64,000 nt of DNA, from positions 40,419,074 through 40,483,073 of the forward strand of contig NC_133336.1 in assembly GCF_042186555.1 (NCBI RefSeq), in the 5' to 3' direction. Positions 31,000-42,222 of the stretch are shown in pieces. The position numbers and the translations under genes were made by a program. A model generated the notes under the pieces. The model did no database searches. It was not told the origin of the DNA and saw only the letters and a program-made list of their open reading frames with translations. This stretch comes from Aquarana catesbeiana. Its lineage: Eukaryota > Chordata > Amphibia > Anura > Ranidae. Within the stretch, counting starts at the first letter, position 1. Each line of letters opens with the position of its first letter.

Positions 31000-32283
31000 C
31001 AGTGGCGGTGCATCCATAAAGGGCGCAGGAGTGCCACCCCCTCTCTCCTGGCACCGCTCTATCACCATAGATAGATTCATGCATTGCATGAATCTATCTA
31101 TGGTCGCTGCTGACACCCCCTATTCAGGTGTCCAGCCCCTTTTCAGGCGCCGGGCACCTGAATTACAGCTGCAGGGTCGTTTTTTGGAAGCACCTGATTA
31201 GAGCCAGGCGCCCAAAAAGGTGAACAGCGGGCGCAATGCTGTGTGTTCGCTGTTCACTCAGCTCTGTGTTAGCAACTCAAAGGAATTTGCTTTGCTAACA
31301 CTGAACCGCCTCTCAGCCAATCAGGTGCTCGGGTCTGTTACCTGTCACCTGATTGGGTGAAACGTCAGGCGCTGTGATTGGATGCCTGATAGAGAGGACA
31401 GAAGAAAACATTGAGGAGCGTGCGGGACACCGCCGCTGACCCGCTGCGAGACAGGTAAGTGCTGGGTGATGCACACTGGCAGCGTTTGATGGGCCACAGT
31501 AGCGGCAATTGAGGGGCACACTGGCAGCATTTGATGGGGCACAGTAGCGGCAATTGATGGGCAAACTGGCAGCAATTAATGGGCACACTGGCAGCAATTG
31601 ATGGGTACAGTAGCTGCGTTTGATGGCACAGTGGCTGCGTTTGATGGCACAGTGGCTGCGTTTGATGGGCACAGTGGCTGCGTTTGATGACACAGTGGCT
31701 GCAATTGTAGATCTTTTTTTTCAGCTTGTTTGTGACCCCCCACAAATTTTGAGCCCCAGCCACCACTGCATCAAAGTGGATCCCAACAATAATGTCGGGA
31801 TCCTTCCAGACAGGTAAGTTCTCGGTGATGCACACTGGCAGCATTTGATGGGCCACAGTAGCGGCAATTGATGGGCACACTGGCAGCGTTTGATGGGGCA
31901 CAGTAGCGGCAATTGATGGGCAAACTGGCAGCAATTAATGGGCACACTGGCAGCAAATGATGGGTACAGTAGCTGCGTTTGATGGCGCAGTGGCTGCGTT
32001 TGATGGCACAGTGGCTGCACTTGATGGGCGCAGTGGCTGCGTTTGATGGCACAGTGGCAGCATTTGATGGGCACAGTGGCTGCGTTTGATGGGCACAGAG
32101 GCTGTGTTTGATGGGCACAGTGGCTGCGTTTGATGGCACAGTGGCTGCGTTTGATGGCACAGTGGCTGCGTTTGATGGGCACAGTGGCTGCGTTTGATGG
32201 CACAGTGGCTGCAATTGTACATCTTTTTTTTTTTTTCAGTTTGATTGCTCCCCCCAAAAAATTTTGAGCCCCAGCCACCACTG
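31000..32283. mobile_element. hAT-type non-autonomous element with expanding VNTR
   Basis: The start CAGTGGCGGTGC and end GCCACCACTG are inverted and flanked by CATCAGAG (30992-30999) and CATCAAAG (32284-32291), one mismatch in 8. A second, internal right end with the same flank occurs at 31768, showing that the right part plus flanking DNA was duplicated in tandem. The left part carries a hairpin (ATAGATAGATTCATGCA with its inverse, 31067-31102), shared with 47421-47457. Confidence 0.8.
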
Positions 32284-32324
32284 CATCAAAGTGGATCCCA
32301 ACAATAATGTCAGGATCCTTCCAG
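31451..32324. repeat. Tandem duplication of element end plus flank
   Basis: Copy 1 is 31451-31809 and copy 2 is 31810-32324. Both begin ACAGGTAAGT(G/T)CT and end GGATCCTTCCAG, and each spans VNTR, hAT right end, 8-bp flank and 30 bp of host DNA. Copy 2 is about 155 bp longer because its VNTR has more units. Confidence 0.85.
31475..32215. repeat. 20-22-bp minisatellite (two blocks)
   Basis: The unit is GGCTGCGTTTGATGGGCACAGT, with variants lacking GG or with GGCAGCAATT. Block 1 is 31475-31710 and block 2 is 31833-32215. The core GGCTGC(G/A)TTTGATGGGC is also the core of the array in the hAT at 44191-44739. Confidence 0.9.
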
Positions 32325-32339
32325 AACTTGGAGAGGTTC

Positions 32340-32925
32340 TGTGACATCAACTGAAAGCATGCTTTAGCCAGCTGACAGATGACTCTGGGTCACAGGAGAG
32401 CAAAAGTAAGTAAACTCCTGTGACCCAGAAGATAAAGATACTTCTCTTTTAAAAATAATTGTTGGACTTTGCAAATTAGAAAGTGCAGGGTTCTGGAGCG
32501 CCTTGTGTTTGATCATGTTTCTGGAACCTATTATAGGATTCTGATAGGAACCCCTGACTACTTTTCTAGAGTTCAAACACAAGAAATGTAATTGTTTAGC
32601 CAGCAGACTACATCTAAAGCAGAAATATTTTTTTCTGTCTAGTTTTGGATAGAGCATGCGATTGATAAAATGCCTCTCAGATTTTGTTGCCTCATTTTCT
32701 GCTCCCTGGGGAAGATTTACTTTGGCTACCTGTCCCAGAGACGCAACAAAAAGTAAAATGAAACCTCTCCAAATTAAGGGGAAATCCAGTCCTTTAACAT
32801 TGTCACAGGAACAGGTTTCCCCCAGGTAAATTTTTCCTCAACTCCTGTTGAAAGACATGAATCTCCCCAGGAAGCGATGAAATCCTGACAGGGGTTGTAA
32901 TCCTTCTAAATTCTATCTAAAGCAA
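32340..32925. repeat. Short dispersed repeats with a hairpin
   Basis: The words CTCTGGGTCACAGGAG and CTCCTGTGACCCAGA (32380-32431) are inverted around a short loop. The part 32690-32925 (CTGACAGGGGTTGTAATCCTTCT, ATTCTATCTAAAG) resembles a repeat I associate with frog genomes. There is no coding sequence. Confidence 0.45.
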
Positions 32926-32971
32926 AAAAAAGGTATTGGTTTTACACGTTCAGAAAAATAAAACACAACTA

Positions 32972-33451
32972 CAGTAAAACCTTGGATTGCGAGCATAATT
33001 TGTTCCAGAAACATGCTTGTAATCCAAAGCACTTGTATATCAAAGCAAATTTCACCATAAGAAATAATGGAAACTCAGATGATTTGTTCCACAACCATTT
33101 GTTCATAGGTCCTTCAGTTTATAGTCCTTATAAAAAGAATAGAGCAATGTGACCAGGTTGTGTAACCATAAAATGTTCATCCACAAAGCCTCCACAAGGG
33201 GATTAGAAGCAAAATCCAGCAGGAGCTACATAGTATTAAAGAGAAGAGAGGAGCCTCTAAGTGTAGCAATATGTTGCTAAATGTTGTACTTTCACTAAAT
33301 GTAACCATATTGCTACACTTAAAGGCAACTCTCTTCTCTTTTATACTCAGTTGTGACATGACGCTACTTGTATATATATATATATATATTAAAAAATTTT
33401 GCTTGTCTTGCAAAACGCTCTCAAACCAAGTTACTCTCAAAGGTTTTACTG
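32972..33451. mobile_element. TA-flanked MITE, short form of a foldback family (480 bp)
   Basis: The ends CAGTAAAACCTTGGATTGCG and its partner AAAGGTTTTACTG are inverted and flanked by TA. The whole length corresponds, inverted, to the outer parts of the 1.5 kb element at 34624-36132, so it is an internally deleted relative. It contains a centre hairpin (GTAGCAATATG / CATATTGCTAC) and a short (TA)n at 33370-33390. Confidence 0.85.
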
Positions 33452-33453
33452 TA

Positions 33454-34621
33454 TATAAAATGTGTGCATAGAGATCAATGATGCAACAAGCCACAAAGAG
33501 GTACAGAGGAACGAGGGAATAGGGATCTGAATCCAAAAAACGGTCTGTCCCTCCAAATTGTGGACTGCTGAAAATGAATGGTAGCATCCTGAAAGATATT
33601 TTAGGTATCCTGTCATTTAGATTACTTACCCAACTTTCTCAGCATTACTACCAGCTAAATTTACAAAGCATAGCATTCCTGTTGGAATCTGGCTGCAATA
33701 TTACCATTTTGCACCAAATAAATACATGTAAATTTATACAGCTGTGTACATTAGACCAGTACCAGAAGTAAGTGTTGAAGAAAGCATTATAGAAGAATTT
33801 AGGTCCAAAATAGTGAGAGTTGGATTCCTGGTTGCTGTATTATTATCATTTCTATATTTTGTTTGAACCTAAATAAAACTGAGAAGAAGTGAGAAGTGAA
33901 AGACATTTTAGTGGCAATGAAGGACATTATCTGAAAAGTAACTAAGCTATTGATAAAAAGGTAATATGCAGCTAAACCAGACATGATTAATGCTTGGTGA
34001 CAGGTGCACTTTAAGACAGAATTAGCTTGCCCTGTGTACAATGACCTGCGGGCAAATGCAAATTCTTGTTTTTCAAACTCTCAGGCGAGGGCTGGCGGCA
34101 CAGGCTCTGAGTGCACTGCGTGAATATTCATAGGTGTGAACGGCGGCAGCAGGCTGAAGGTTCAGGTGCGCCAGGCTCTCTGTCTCAGATCACAAAGTGT
34201 TAAGGGAATTTAAAGGATGAAAGTGGGGAACAGAGCTGAAGAAGCTTCCTCCACAAAGACTATTTTAGTGTCAAGTTAAACCCGCACGCAACTAACAGAC
34301 AATGATGGCGCTCATTGGCCTATCATTTAGCCAGTAACATCCGCACGCTTCCTAAACCTCGGAGACTTCTTCTTCAGGTGTTCATTTGAATAGAATTCGC
34401 TGAGCGAGTGTTTTTATAATTGATCCCCTGGGTACTTGTGTCTACTTCTGCACTGTATCATTTTCCCCATGCTGACTTTTTTTTTTTTTGCATCATGGTT
34501 CTGCAAAATTACAAGTTTTGGGGGAATTTCTCTGCCTTCAATTAACCTCTCAAATGCCAATGGTTTTCAACAGCAACATAGGGAGACCAGATTATTCTCT
34601 CAATCAGGGACCCAAATAAAG
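33454..34621. other. Low-repeat stretch between two related elements
   Basis: No repeat partner was recognised apart from a T-run at 34478-34490. The part 34080-34400 is comparatively GC-rich. No ORF of note and no RNA gene seen. Confidence 0.4.
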
Positions 34622-34623
34622 TA

Positions 34624-36132
34624 CAGTAAAACCTTGGTTTGAGAGCGTTTTGCAAGACAAGCAAAATTTTTTAAAATAAAAATATACAAGCGATGTCTTA
34701 ATATACAAGTAGTGTCATGTCACAACTGAGTATAAAAGAGAAAAGAGGCGCCTCTAAGTGTAGTAATATGGTTACATTTAATGAAGTTACAACATTTAGC
34801 AACTCACATGGTTGACGATTAAAACAGGCACATCTATGTATGCAGCCATCAGGGGTAAAGTTGTCCACATAGACCATCCTCCACACCACCATCAACGTCC
34901 TCCCTTCCATGCTGCACTCCACAAGTGGTTCAAGCCTCGCTTTCAGATCGCTCTACTGCAGGATGGTCTTCGCGGTCACGATTGCAGACTGACAGCGGTG
35001 AGAGCCGGCGGTGTGGAGGATAGTCTATGTGGACAGCTTTACCCCGGATGCCTGTGTTTCGTCATATATGGTGACCCATCACATTTGGCTTCCCGCTGGA
35101 GTGTGCATGCATGACGCCGCCATATGCGCTCCAACAGTTTTAGGGCAAAAGAGCACACTAAAACCGTCACGAAAGTGACGTTCCATCGCCGCCATCTTGC
35201 CACACCCCGCACTTCTCAATAGTAAGGATACACTGAGAAGGGGGAAAGCGGACATCTTCTTACACCCACCGGAGTCTTGCATTTTGTACTTATTTTTAGC
35301 AGTAAAGTGAATTTATCTAGTGAAATACAGTACTTACAATTCAGTCTCGTTGATGTTGAATTTTAAAAGCAGCATCAAGCCTGCTTATGTCATAGGTTTG
35401 CTAATCTGACAGAAGTTCGCTGCTTTCAAAATTCAACATCTAACCAGTCAGACGTAGTTCTAAGTACTGTATTTCACTATATAAACTCAGTTTACTGTTA
35501 CAAATAAGTGTAAAATGCAAAACTCCGGTGGGTGTAACAAGATGTCCGCTTTCCCCTTTTCAGTGTATCCTTACTTTTGAGGAGTGTAGGATGTAGCAAG
35601 ATGGCGGCGACAGAACGTCACTTCCCTTACACATTCTGACAGGTCGCCTAATCTGACGAAACAACAGTGTTGGAACGCATATGGCGTCGTCGCGCATGCG
35701 CACTCCAGCGGGTAGCCAAATGTGATGGGTCGCCATGTGTGACGAAACACCTGCATACTTAGATGTGCCTCTTTTAATCATCAACCATGTGAGTTTTTAA
35801 ATGTTGTACCTTCATTAAATGTAACCATATTGCTACACTTAGAGGTGCCTCTCTTCTCTTTTATACTCTGTAGCTCCTGCTGGATTTTGCTTCTATTCCC
35901 CTTGTGGAGGCTCCCATTTGTGGATGGACATTTTATGGCTACACAACCTGGTCGCAATGCTATAATCTTTGTATATGGACTATAAACTGAAGGACCTATG
36001 AATAAATGGTTGTGATACAAATCATTTGAGTTTCCATTATTTCTTATGGAGAAATTTGCTTTGCTATACAAGTGCTTTGGATTACAAGCATGTTTCTGGA
36101 TCAAATTATGCCCGCAATCCAAGGTTTTACTG
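34624..36132. mobile_element. Long foldback element, TA-flanked (1.5 kb)
   Basis: The ends CAGTAAAACCTTGGTTTGAG and CCGCAATCCAAGGTTTTACTG are inverted and flanked by TA. Nearly the entire element folds back: 34725-34825 pairs with 35770-35870, 35215-35285 with 35515-35580, and 35325-35345 with 35455-35475. The left arm carries an extra palindromic insert (34858-35040). There is no transposase; TA targeting suggests a Tc1/mariner-type source. Confidence 0.85.
34858..35040. repeat. Palindromic insert in the foldback left arm
   Basis: TTGTCCACATAGACCATCCT at the left is matched by AGGATAGTCTATGTGGACAG at the right. The insert has no counterpart in the right arm of the foldback, so it arrived later or was lost from the other arm. 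Confidence 0.7.
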
Positions 36133-36282
36133 TACACAGGTTCTGGGGCTGGGTGAATGTGATCTGTCCACTCAGTGCTGTCTGTAGCCCTCAGCTGATG
36201 AACAGAGGTGACTGCATGACACACTGCAAGACGGTGTAGGGACTGTATGTACATCAGTGGACCAAAAATTGCATTAACCTAG

Positions 36283-36515
36283 GGCTACACTGACCAATAA
36301 GGGTCTGTTTACACCTATGCAGGTTCAACGCTGCACCTGCTTAGGGGTGAACAGAGTTGTGTTTTTGCACCATTTTGCATGATTTCGTGCAGCCAAATCA
36401 TTTCAATGAGCTGCCCTATGTGCAAAAATTATACAAAAGAAGTGCATGAACCTTTTTTATAATCGTGCTCCACCAAAACACATGGTAGTTTGTTACCAAG
36501 GTCCCTGGGGTACCT
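36283..36515. repeat. Partial MITE related to the TTCACACCTATGCA family
   Basis: GTCTGTTTACACCTATGCAGG resembles the TIR of the MITE at 19912-20149. The far end is not clear. Confidence 0.4.
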
Positions 36516-36519
36516 TTAA

Positions 36520-36881
36520 AGCCTGGTACACACTATTCGGTTTTTGTCGTTTAACTCAGCAGGGCTGAATGAAAAAAAAAACAAAGAGCTCGGAAGGAGC
36601 CGATGTACTATGTGAGGTTAGTACAGCGATCTCCCCCACTGAGCTATTGTGTTCTGATAGGGGGACAGCCCCCCCACCAGAATACCCCGGTCAGTGCTCT
36701 CAGCCATTGGCTGGGAGCGCTGATCGGAGGCCAATATGCAGACTTTTTTTGGTCATGCCCCTTCGACAGAAGCCAGCCGATTGGACTGTTGGACCGGCTG
36801 CCGTACAGATGGGCCATATGTTGGCCACCTTCTATTGAACCAGCCGATGCCGCCCGACATTCGGTCTGTGTGTACTAGGCT
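36520..36881. mobile_element. Harbinger-like MITE with TAA duplication
   Basis: The ends AGCCTGGTACACACTATTCGG and CGGTCTGTGTGTACTAGGCT are inverted and flanked by TAA (36517-36519 and 36882-36884). The interior (CACTGAGCTATTGTGTTCTGATAG) is echoed at 48515-48540. It is non-coding. Confidence 0.8.
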
Positions 36882-36884
36882 TAA

Positions 36885-37640
36885 GAATTCCACTGTTGTG
36901 TGCCTGCAAAGGTGCGATTTTTTGTGGAAACAAGTCCGATTTTACACAAATTTACGCAATGAACAAATATGAATCTAACCTAAATCTATTTGCTACTGAG
37001 AGATTTAACTTTTCTTGGCTGTTATTGTGTTATCATCACATTGGTTTTAGTGTGCTACAAGTGACTAGGTTCCCAACAAACAGTGAAATTTCTCTTTAGC
37101 AAAGTACATGTAGCCCTAGCCTTAAAGAGTTCTAAAGCCTAAATGTTTTTTACCTTAATACATTCCCTGCATTAAAGTAAAAAATATTTAGGCATCAGTA
37201 TCCCCCCTCATTTGATCAAGTGTTGTGGAGAGAAAATTCTAATTTGTGTGTACTTTCACAGGGTGGCACTGTGAGTACACAGGTAATAGTGTGCCAAGTC
37301 CCAAACATATGAAAAAGCTAGCTAAAAAACTTTTATAGGCACACAGATAAACCGTCCAAAAGTAATAAATTGGTTTATTTTATAGACAATTGATTGAAAA
37401 AATAGATATTACATATAGATACATATAAAATTTCATAAAATTGATGCTATAAGCCCCACACATGAACTCTGACACCACTTAGCATAATACCAAGGTACAG
37501 TAATACATTAAGAGGGATAGCAATTAGAATTCCCAAAATACTATCCAAGTAAGAGAGGGATGCTGTTGGCCAGGGTGTGAATCCGGGCACAAATTTCACT
37601 TAATCGCTCAAATTAAGCGATTAAATTAAAACCCACCCCT
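36885..37640. other. Unassigned stretch with minor repeat fragments
   Basis: A small inverted pair (TTTTTTACCTTAATACATTCCC and TTAAAGTAAAAAATATTTAGGC, about 37148-37195) is similar in style to the TTAA element at 45578. Beyond this I recognise no gene or repeat. Confidence 0.35.
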
Positions 37641-37649
37641 TTGGAATTC

Positions 37650-38285
37650 ATGCATCCGGCATCCTGCAAAGGATATCATGATTATAGCACTTTCTAAGTG
37701 TTCAAGAAATGTCCTTATATTAGAGAATACCTATAAAATCACAGGAAGGTACTATGGCATATTTTTAGTGGTCTTGTCCGAAGGTAAGCAGGTTAATGGG
37801 TCAGAGTCTATACTCTTCTCCGCAATTTATTTCATGTCAATCTCAATAGGGATCCCTACAAAGCTCTTCTCGGCAAACCAATTGCTGAATTGCTTTGACT
37901 GGAGTGTCAACTGGCTCTGCATCTTTTTATTGTAACCTAGCTAACTCTTGCAAAGGCATGGAAAACTCCTGTACTCAGCTTTGAGGCGGTCAAAAATCAT
38001 ATGAACGATATCGTAGTGAACGAGAAGTTGACGACTATCCTCTCAGAGGCGCATGGCAAATTTCTTTGAGTCTGGCAACTGTAGGTTGCATATACCCAAC
38101 CTTCTAAGTTTGATAGAACACTTCTCTCTATCTAGCGCTTCTCTGACGCACGCCCCGTATACTCTCCTCCTCTTCTTCTTCACATTTATTTTTATTATTT
38201 GCTTTTTGGTTTATTTTTGTTCATTATACCATGTAACCATCTAAATTATTTCTTGGATTGAATATTAATAAACCTCATTCAGTTT
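37650..38285 (+). pseudogene. L1-type ORF2 C-terminus and 3' end fragment
   Basis: Plus-strand frames give KCSRNVLILENTYKITGRYYG (about 37692) and, after shifts, AKAWKTPVLSFEAVKNHMND and NEKLTTILSEAHGKFL (about 37955-38065). These resemble the tail of L1/Tx1 ORF2 downstream of the RT, where a zinc-knuckle region precedes a helical segment. A T-rich 3' UTR follows. It is decayed and strongly 5'-truncated. Confidence 0.55.
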
Positions 38286-38299
38286 ATTTTTCAAACAAC

Positions 38300-38645
38300 C
38301 TCATCCATTTTTAGGACTGTATAGGATCATAGCTAACCTCATAGGTATCAATTTTTCTGTAGAATTCAACCTACACTCCAGTTGTAAGACGTGTGACCAG
38401 CTTAATCATTTTATAGTGCCAAAATTCAGTCAGGCCTACACCCTGTGTAAATCCAATGTGCCACTAACTAAAGGGATTATCTAGTCACTGTAGAGTAAAA
38501 GCCAAGGCCAAACCACAAGAGGATAGTTTCCAACTGCCCTTGTTTTGTATCCAATCTCTTTGCCATGATTTCCCGCACAACTGTTCAGACTCATCTCATT
38601 CACATAAATAAGAGAACTGTTCAAACACCACATGTATTTATGCTC
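38300..38645. other. Unassigned stretch
   Basis: No gene or repeat partner recognised. Confidence 0.4.
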
Positions 38646-38648
38646 TTA

Positions 38649-39225
38649 AAGCTGAACTCTGAGCATAAAAACTTTCACCTAAATATTTTCCTCAGTAGCC
38701 ACAAAGGCTAAAAAATCCACTTTGTGAGCACCAAATGCCTTTGCAAACCCAGTATATACCTAGTAAAAGTAGCAGTGGCACGTTAGTATGCTCCACATAG
38801 CCTTTGCAAAGGGCAGAGTTGTGGGAGGGACCCAGAAGGCTCCACCCACTACAGGCTGACTGCAGAAAACTACAGGAGGGGGCAGAGACAAGACCAGTCC
38901 CCCTGCACAAGGAGAGAGATCAGCAGTGAGCGGTCTTTATTACAGGAAGTTCATGCACAGAGGGAAAGTCTCACACTGGATTACTGCACAGATCTGGAAG
39001 AAATACACAAATCACACCAAGATTCCAGGAAGAATACACAGGGCTCTTGTATTTAGATGATATTTGCTTGTCTTGGAGTTCGGATGTATAGATGAATATC
39101 AACGGAAAAGCTAAATACACAGTGCAGGAGTAGGGGTTAAGATAAGTAATAGAGACTCTTCATCTACCCCCTTGACTCAAAAAGTATTAAACCCTTGTGG
39201 GGATAATCCCTGGAGTTCAGTTTTT
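38649..39225. repeat. MITE family M3, copy A
   Basis: It starts AAAGCTGAACTCTGAG and ends GGAGTTCAGTTTT (imperfect inverse). The interior matches copy B at 39283-39825: ATCCACTTTGTGAGCACCAA, TGAGCGGTCTTTATTACAGG and TCTCACACTGGATTACTGC. It is non-coding. Confidence 0.75.
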
Positions 39226-39282
39226 ACAGACTTCAAGGGGAAAAAATTGAAGTTCATGGTTAGGGTTTACATACACTTTGAA

Positions 39283-39825
39283 GCTGAACTCAAAACACTT
39301 AAATATAGACTTAAATAGCCACAAATGATATAAATCCACTTTGTTTGCACCAAGTGCCTTTGCAAACCCAGTTATTACCTCGAAGATAGCCTGTGCACAG
39401 AGCAGAGTCGTGGGAGGAGCCCAGCCAGACCTACCCACTAAAGACTGCAGGAGGGGGGGAGACAAGACACCCTATACAAGGACTGAGAGCAGCAGTGAGC
39501 GGTCTTTATTACAGGAAGTTTCTGCACAGAGGCAATAGGGTAGATTTACTTAACTGGTGCACTCAGAATCGAGTCCAGCTGTGCATGGTAGCCAATCAGC
39601 TTCTAACCTCAGCTTGTTAAATTAAACTTTGGCAATAAAACCTGGAAGCTGATTGATTTCTATGCAGAAGAGAGCCCAATTTTACACTCCCCAGCTTTAG
39701 TAAATAAATCCCAATGTCTCACACTGGATTACTGCACAGATCTGGATAAAACATACAAAGCACACCAAGGTTCAAGCAAGAAAATACATACCTCTTGTGT
39801 TTATCCCTGAGTTTAGTTTTAAAAC
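39283..39825. repeat. MITE family M3, copy B, containing another MITE
   Basis: This is a second direct copy of M3 only 60 bp downstream of copy A. It runs from GAAGCTGAACTCAAAAC to CTGAGTTTAGTTTTAAAAC and is interrupted by a 175-bp element (39537-39712). Confidence 0.75.
39537..39712. mobile_element. Small MITE inserted in M3 copy B
   Basis: The junction is clear by comparison with copy A, where GCACAGAGG is directly followed by the AGTCTCACAC region. The insert begins AGGGTAGATTTACT and ends AGTAAATAAATCCC, with (C)AAT on both sides. A Harbinger-type 3-bp duplication is plausible. Confidence 0.7.
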
Positions 39826-39829
39826 AATA

Positions 39830-40520
39830 GAAATTGCTTATTGTGTATACAGATCTATGCATAAAAGAAGGACATTGTGCATGAAAGAGGAACTTTAAAA
39901 GAGACATGGGTGGAAGCTTTAAATGGCCTTACATTATTTGTAACATAAAATAGATAATTAACTTATCTGCTAAACAGTACACACAAATACAAAATGCAGA
40001 CCCAGATAATTACATTCTCTGTTCTTCTGGCTTTTATTATGAATTGTGTGCTTTTCTGGATCTTCGTATAAAGGACGTTGTAGTACAGCAAGAGAGGGGT
40101 TAAGGCATTCGTATTAATGCACCCTGTCTCTGCTCCGGCATGTTTCATATTTCACACTGATTGAGCTGTCCAGTTGACTGGAAAGGGCTGACAGCCGTGA
40201 GGGTCTTGGTCAGAGAAGAGGAGGTCCCCGGCCAGCTGGTAAGGGAATGTCTGTGTGCCAGGTAATTATTGCTCAGCGCTCAGGACTAAAGCCTCTGAGA
40301 AAACGCCATACTAATGAAACACAAATGGGACATCTGTGTTCAGGAGTTCATTTAAGCATTGAAAACGCAACTTTGCCAAGAGTTTATGTACTTGTGTAAG
40401 CAAAAGGAAGTCTTCAAAGGATCCTGGCCACACTGTGGGTGCACACAATGATCAGGGATGGATTTCGGCTAGACCTCCCATACCACTTTGTAGTACATTT
40501 ACAATAGCCACAAACCTTTT
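39830..40520. other. Low-repeat stretch
   Basis: No repeat partner found. At 40169-40232 an acceptor-like CTGTCCAG and donor-like GTAAGG bound a 64-nt segment that is open in one frame, but the minus strand is equally open there, so I do not call an exon. No RNA gene seen. Confidence 0.35.
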
Positions 40521-40524
40521 AAGG

Positions 40525-41384
40525 TAGAGCTGCACGATTCTGGCCAAAATGAGAATCACAATTTTTTTTGCTTAGAATAAAAAGATCACGATTCTCGCGA
40601 TGTAAAATCTTTCACAAAAAAAATTGGGCTAAGAGCCGGTTCACACTAGGACGACTTGTCAGGCGACTTAGCCGCCTGACAAGTAGTGTCCGGTTCTGTA
40701 CAATGGAACCGTTCTAATCGGAGCGACGCAAGTCACTCTCACTTAGAAAAAGGTTCCTGTACTACTTTGGGGGCGACTTGCATTGACTTCTATATAGAAG
40801 TCGTTTTGCAAGTCGCCGCTGCAGTCGTGTTCAAGTCGTCTGAGGCAGTCGCGCTGCAAGTCGTGCTGCCTCAGTGTGAACCGACTCTAACTTTACTGGT
40901 TAGTTGTTTTTTTTTAATTCATTAAAGTATTTTTTTCCAAAAAAATTGCATTTGAAAGACCGCTGCGCAAATACAGTGTGACATAAAATATTGCACCACC
41001 ATTTTATTCTCTAGGGTCTCTACTAAAAAAATATATATAATGTTTGGGGGTTATAAGTAATTTTCTAGCAAAAAAAAAAAAAATGATTTTAACTTGAAAC
41101 CAACAAATGTCAGAAAAAGGTTTAGTGTTTAGGAACTTTCCTCATTTACACACAAAGTCTATTCGTTTGACAAATTGTTACAATGTTTATACTGAAGTTC
41201 AACTGCTAAAGAATGTTGTGATTCTTGGCAGACTGCCCGTTTTTTTTTCTTCCTTTCTTTTGACGGCTGTGGCTTCAGAAGAGCAGAGAGAATTCCTTGC
41301 ACAGAAAGAATCGTTAAAACACTTTTGTCAAGATCGCGGGGGTAATCGCCATAACGATTCTTGACAATTAATCGTGCAGCTCTA
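40525..41384. mobile_element. TIR element (TAGAGCTGCACGATT ends) with nested insertions
   Basis: The start TAGAGCTGCACGATTCT and end AATCGTGCAGCTCTA are inverted. The interior includes a T2-family piece (40925-41130) and the nested MITE 40633-40891. A further inverted pair (AAGATCACGATTCTCGCG / AGATCGCGGGGGTAATCG) lies just inside the ends. No transposase seen. Confidence 0.7.
40633..40891. mobile_element. Nested MITE with GGTTCACACT ends
   Basis: AGAGCCGGTTCACACTAGGA and AGTGTGAACCGACTCT are inverted, and the interior holds many CGACTTG / CAAGTCG words that fold on each other. It is about 260 bp and non-coding. Confidence 0.75.
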
Positions 41385-41389
41385 CTTTA

Positions 41390-42150
41390 AGTCCTAGTTA
41401 CATTTTTGGGTTGCATTACTACAAATGTGTTAACGCACATTATGTTACATTTTAACGTGCTTTGAGTTAAGGCAGCACCAAAACATCCTGAAAATTTCAT
41501 AAAATTTGTAATGCACCGCAATGCATAATTTTTGATTGCAGTGCGCTGAACGCAGGTCCACTGGAGTGCCATTCAAAATAAATGACAATGTAACACACCA
41601 TCACATGTAATGCATGATATAAATGGGCCCTCATGATGACCCAGCTCCAGGCACCTGTAGAGCTATCAAAAAAATAATATAATGAAGGGCCTTTTTATGC
41701 CTTTGCATTGCAGTAAAGCACGTTACATATGTTTCCATTTTGTTTTGAATGGCACCCCAATGTGCTACACAACCCCTGGCAATGCATCATAGTGCGTTGC
41801 AAAATTTCTGACGTCCGATTTTTTGGCATAACTTGCCGCAAACATATAAATGGGCTCATGTGGCTTACTAAAGACACACTTTACACATGTTCATGTCTCT
41901 GGGCAAAGGGCCATTTACGATACTGCAGTTAGCATGTTTTTCATATGCAATAACAAGGTCCATTGGCCTTACTGGTTTGACAAATGATTGATTTTTTCTG
42001 CCAACTGTACTTACCTTTCCTTAGCTTATGAAATCCCGATGTGTGACAATATAGAGCAACGTTGTAACTTTTCCTAAAACCGGTGCCTTTATCATAATCG
42101 TATACGTGTAAGTTTGTTAGACCTGTTCTAGGGACAATAAATCACATCCA
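41390..42150. other. Unassigned stretch, possible degenerate repeats
   Basis: Words such as AATGGCACCCCAATG and TAAATGGGC(C/T)CATG recur in both orientations within 41570-41860, suggesting a decayed foldback. I cannot define its ends. No coding sequence. Confidence 0.35.
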
Positions 42151-42164
42151 CATCCCTGTGACAT

Positions 42165-42222
42165 ATATTGGAAAGGAATTGGAAGATTCCACTCTCCCCA
42201 GAGGGTAATGGGACTTTAAGGC
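42165..42222. repeat. Short repeat copy, inverse of 43998-44050
   Basis: TTGGAAAGGAATTGGAAGAT and GGTAATGGGACTTTAA here are the inverse of TTAAAGTCCCATTACC and CCAATTCCTTTCCAA at 43998-44050. They are two halves or copies of a dispersed repeat flanking the MITE cluster 42218-43440. Confidence 0.6.

Noticed and set aside
31313..32350. Open frames of up to 209 codons over the TGATGGGCAC minisatellite
   Set aside because: Array artefact, as above; different frames of the same block give equally long peptides.
40169..40232. Possible exon with acceptor CTGTCCAG and donor GTAAGG
   Set aside because: Both strands are open and the peptide is not recognisable; too short for a call without transcript evidence.
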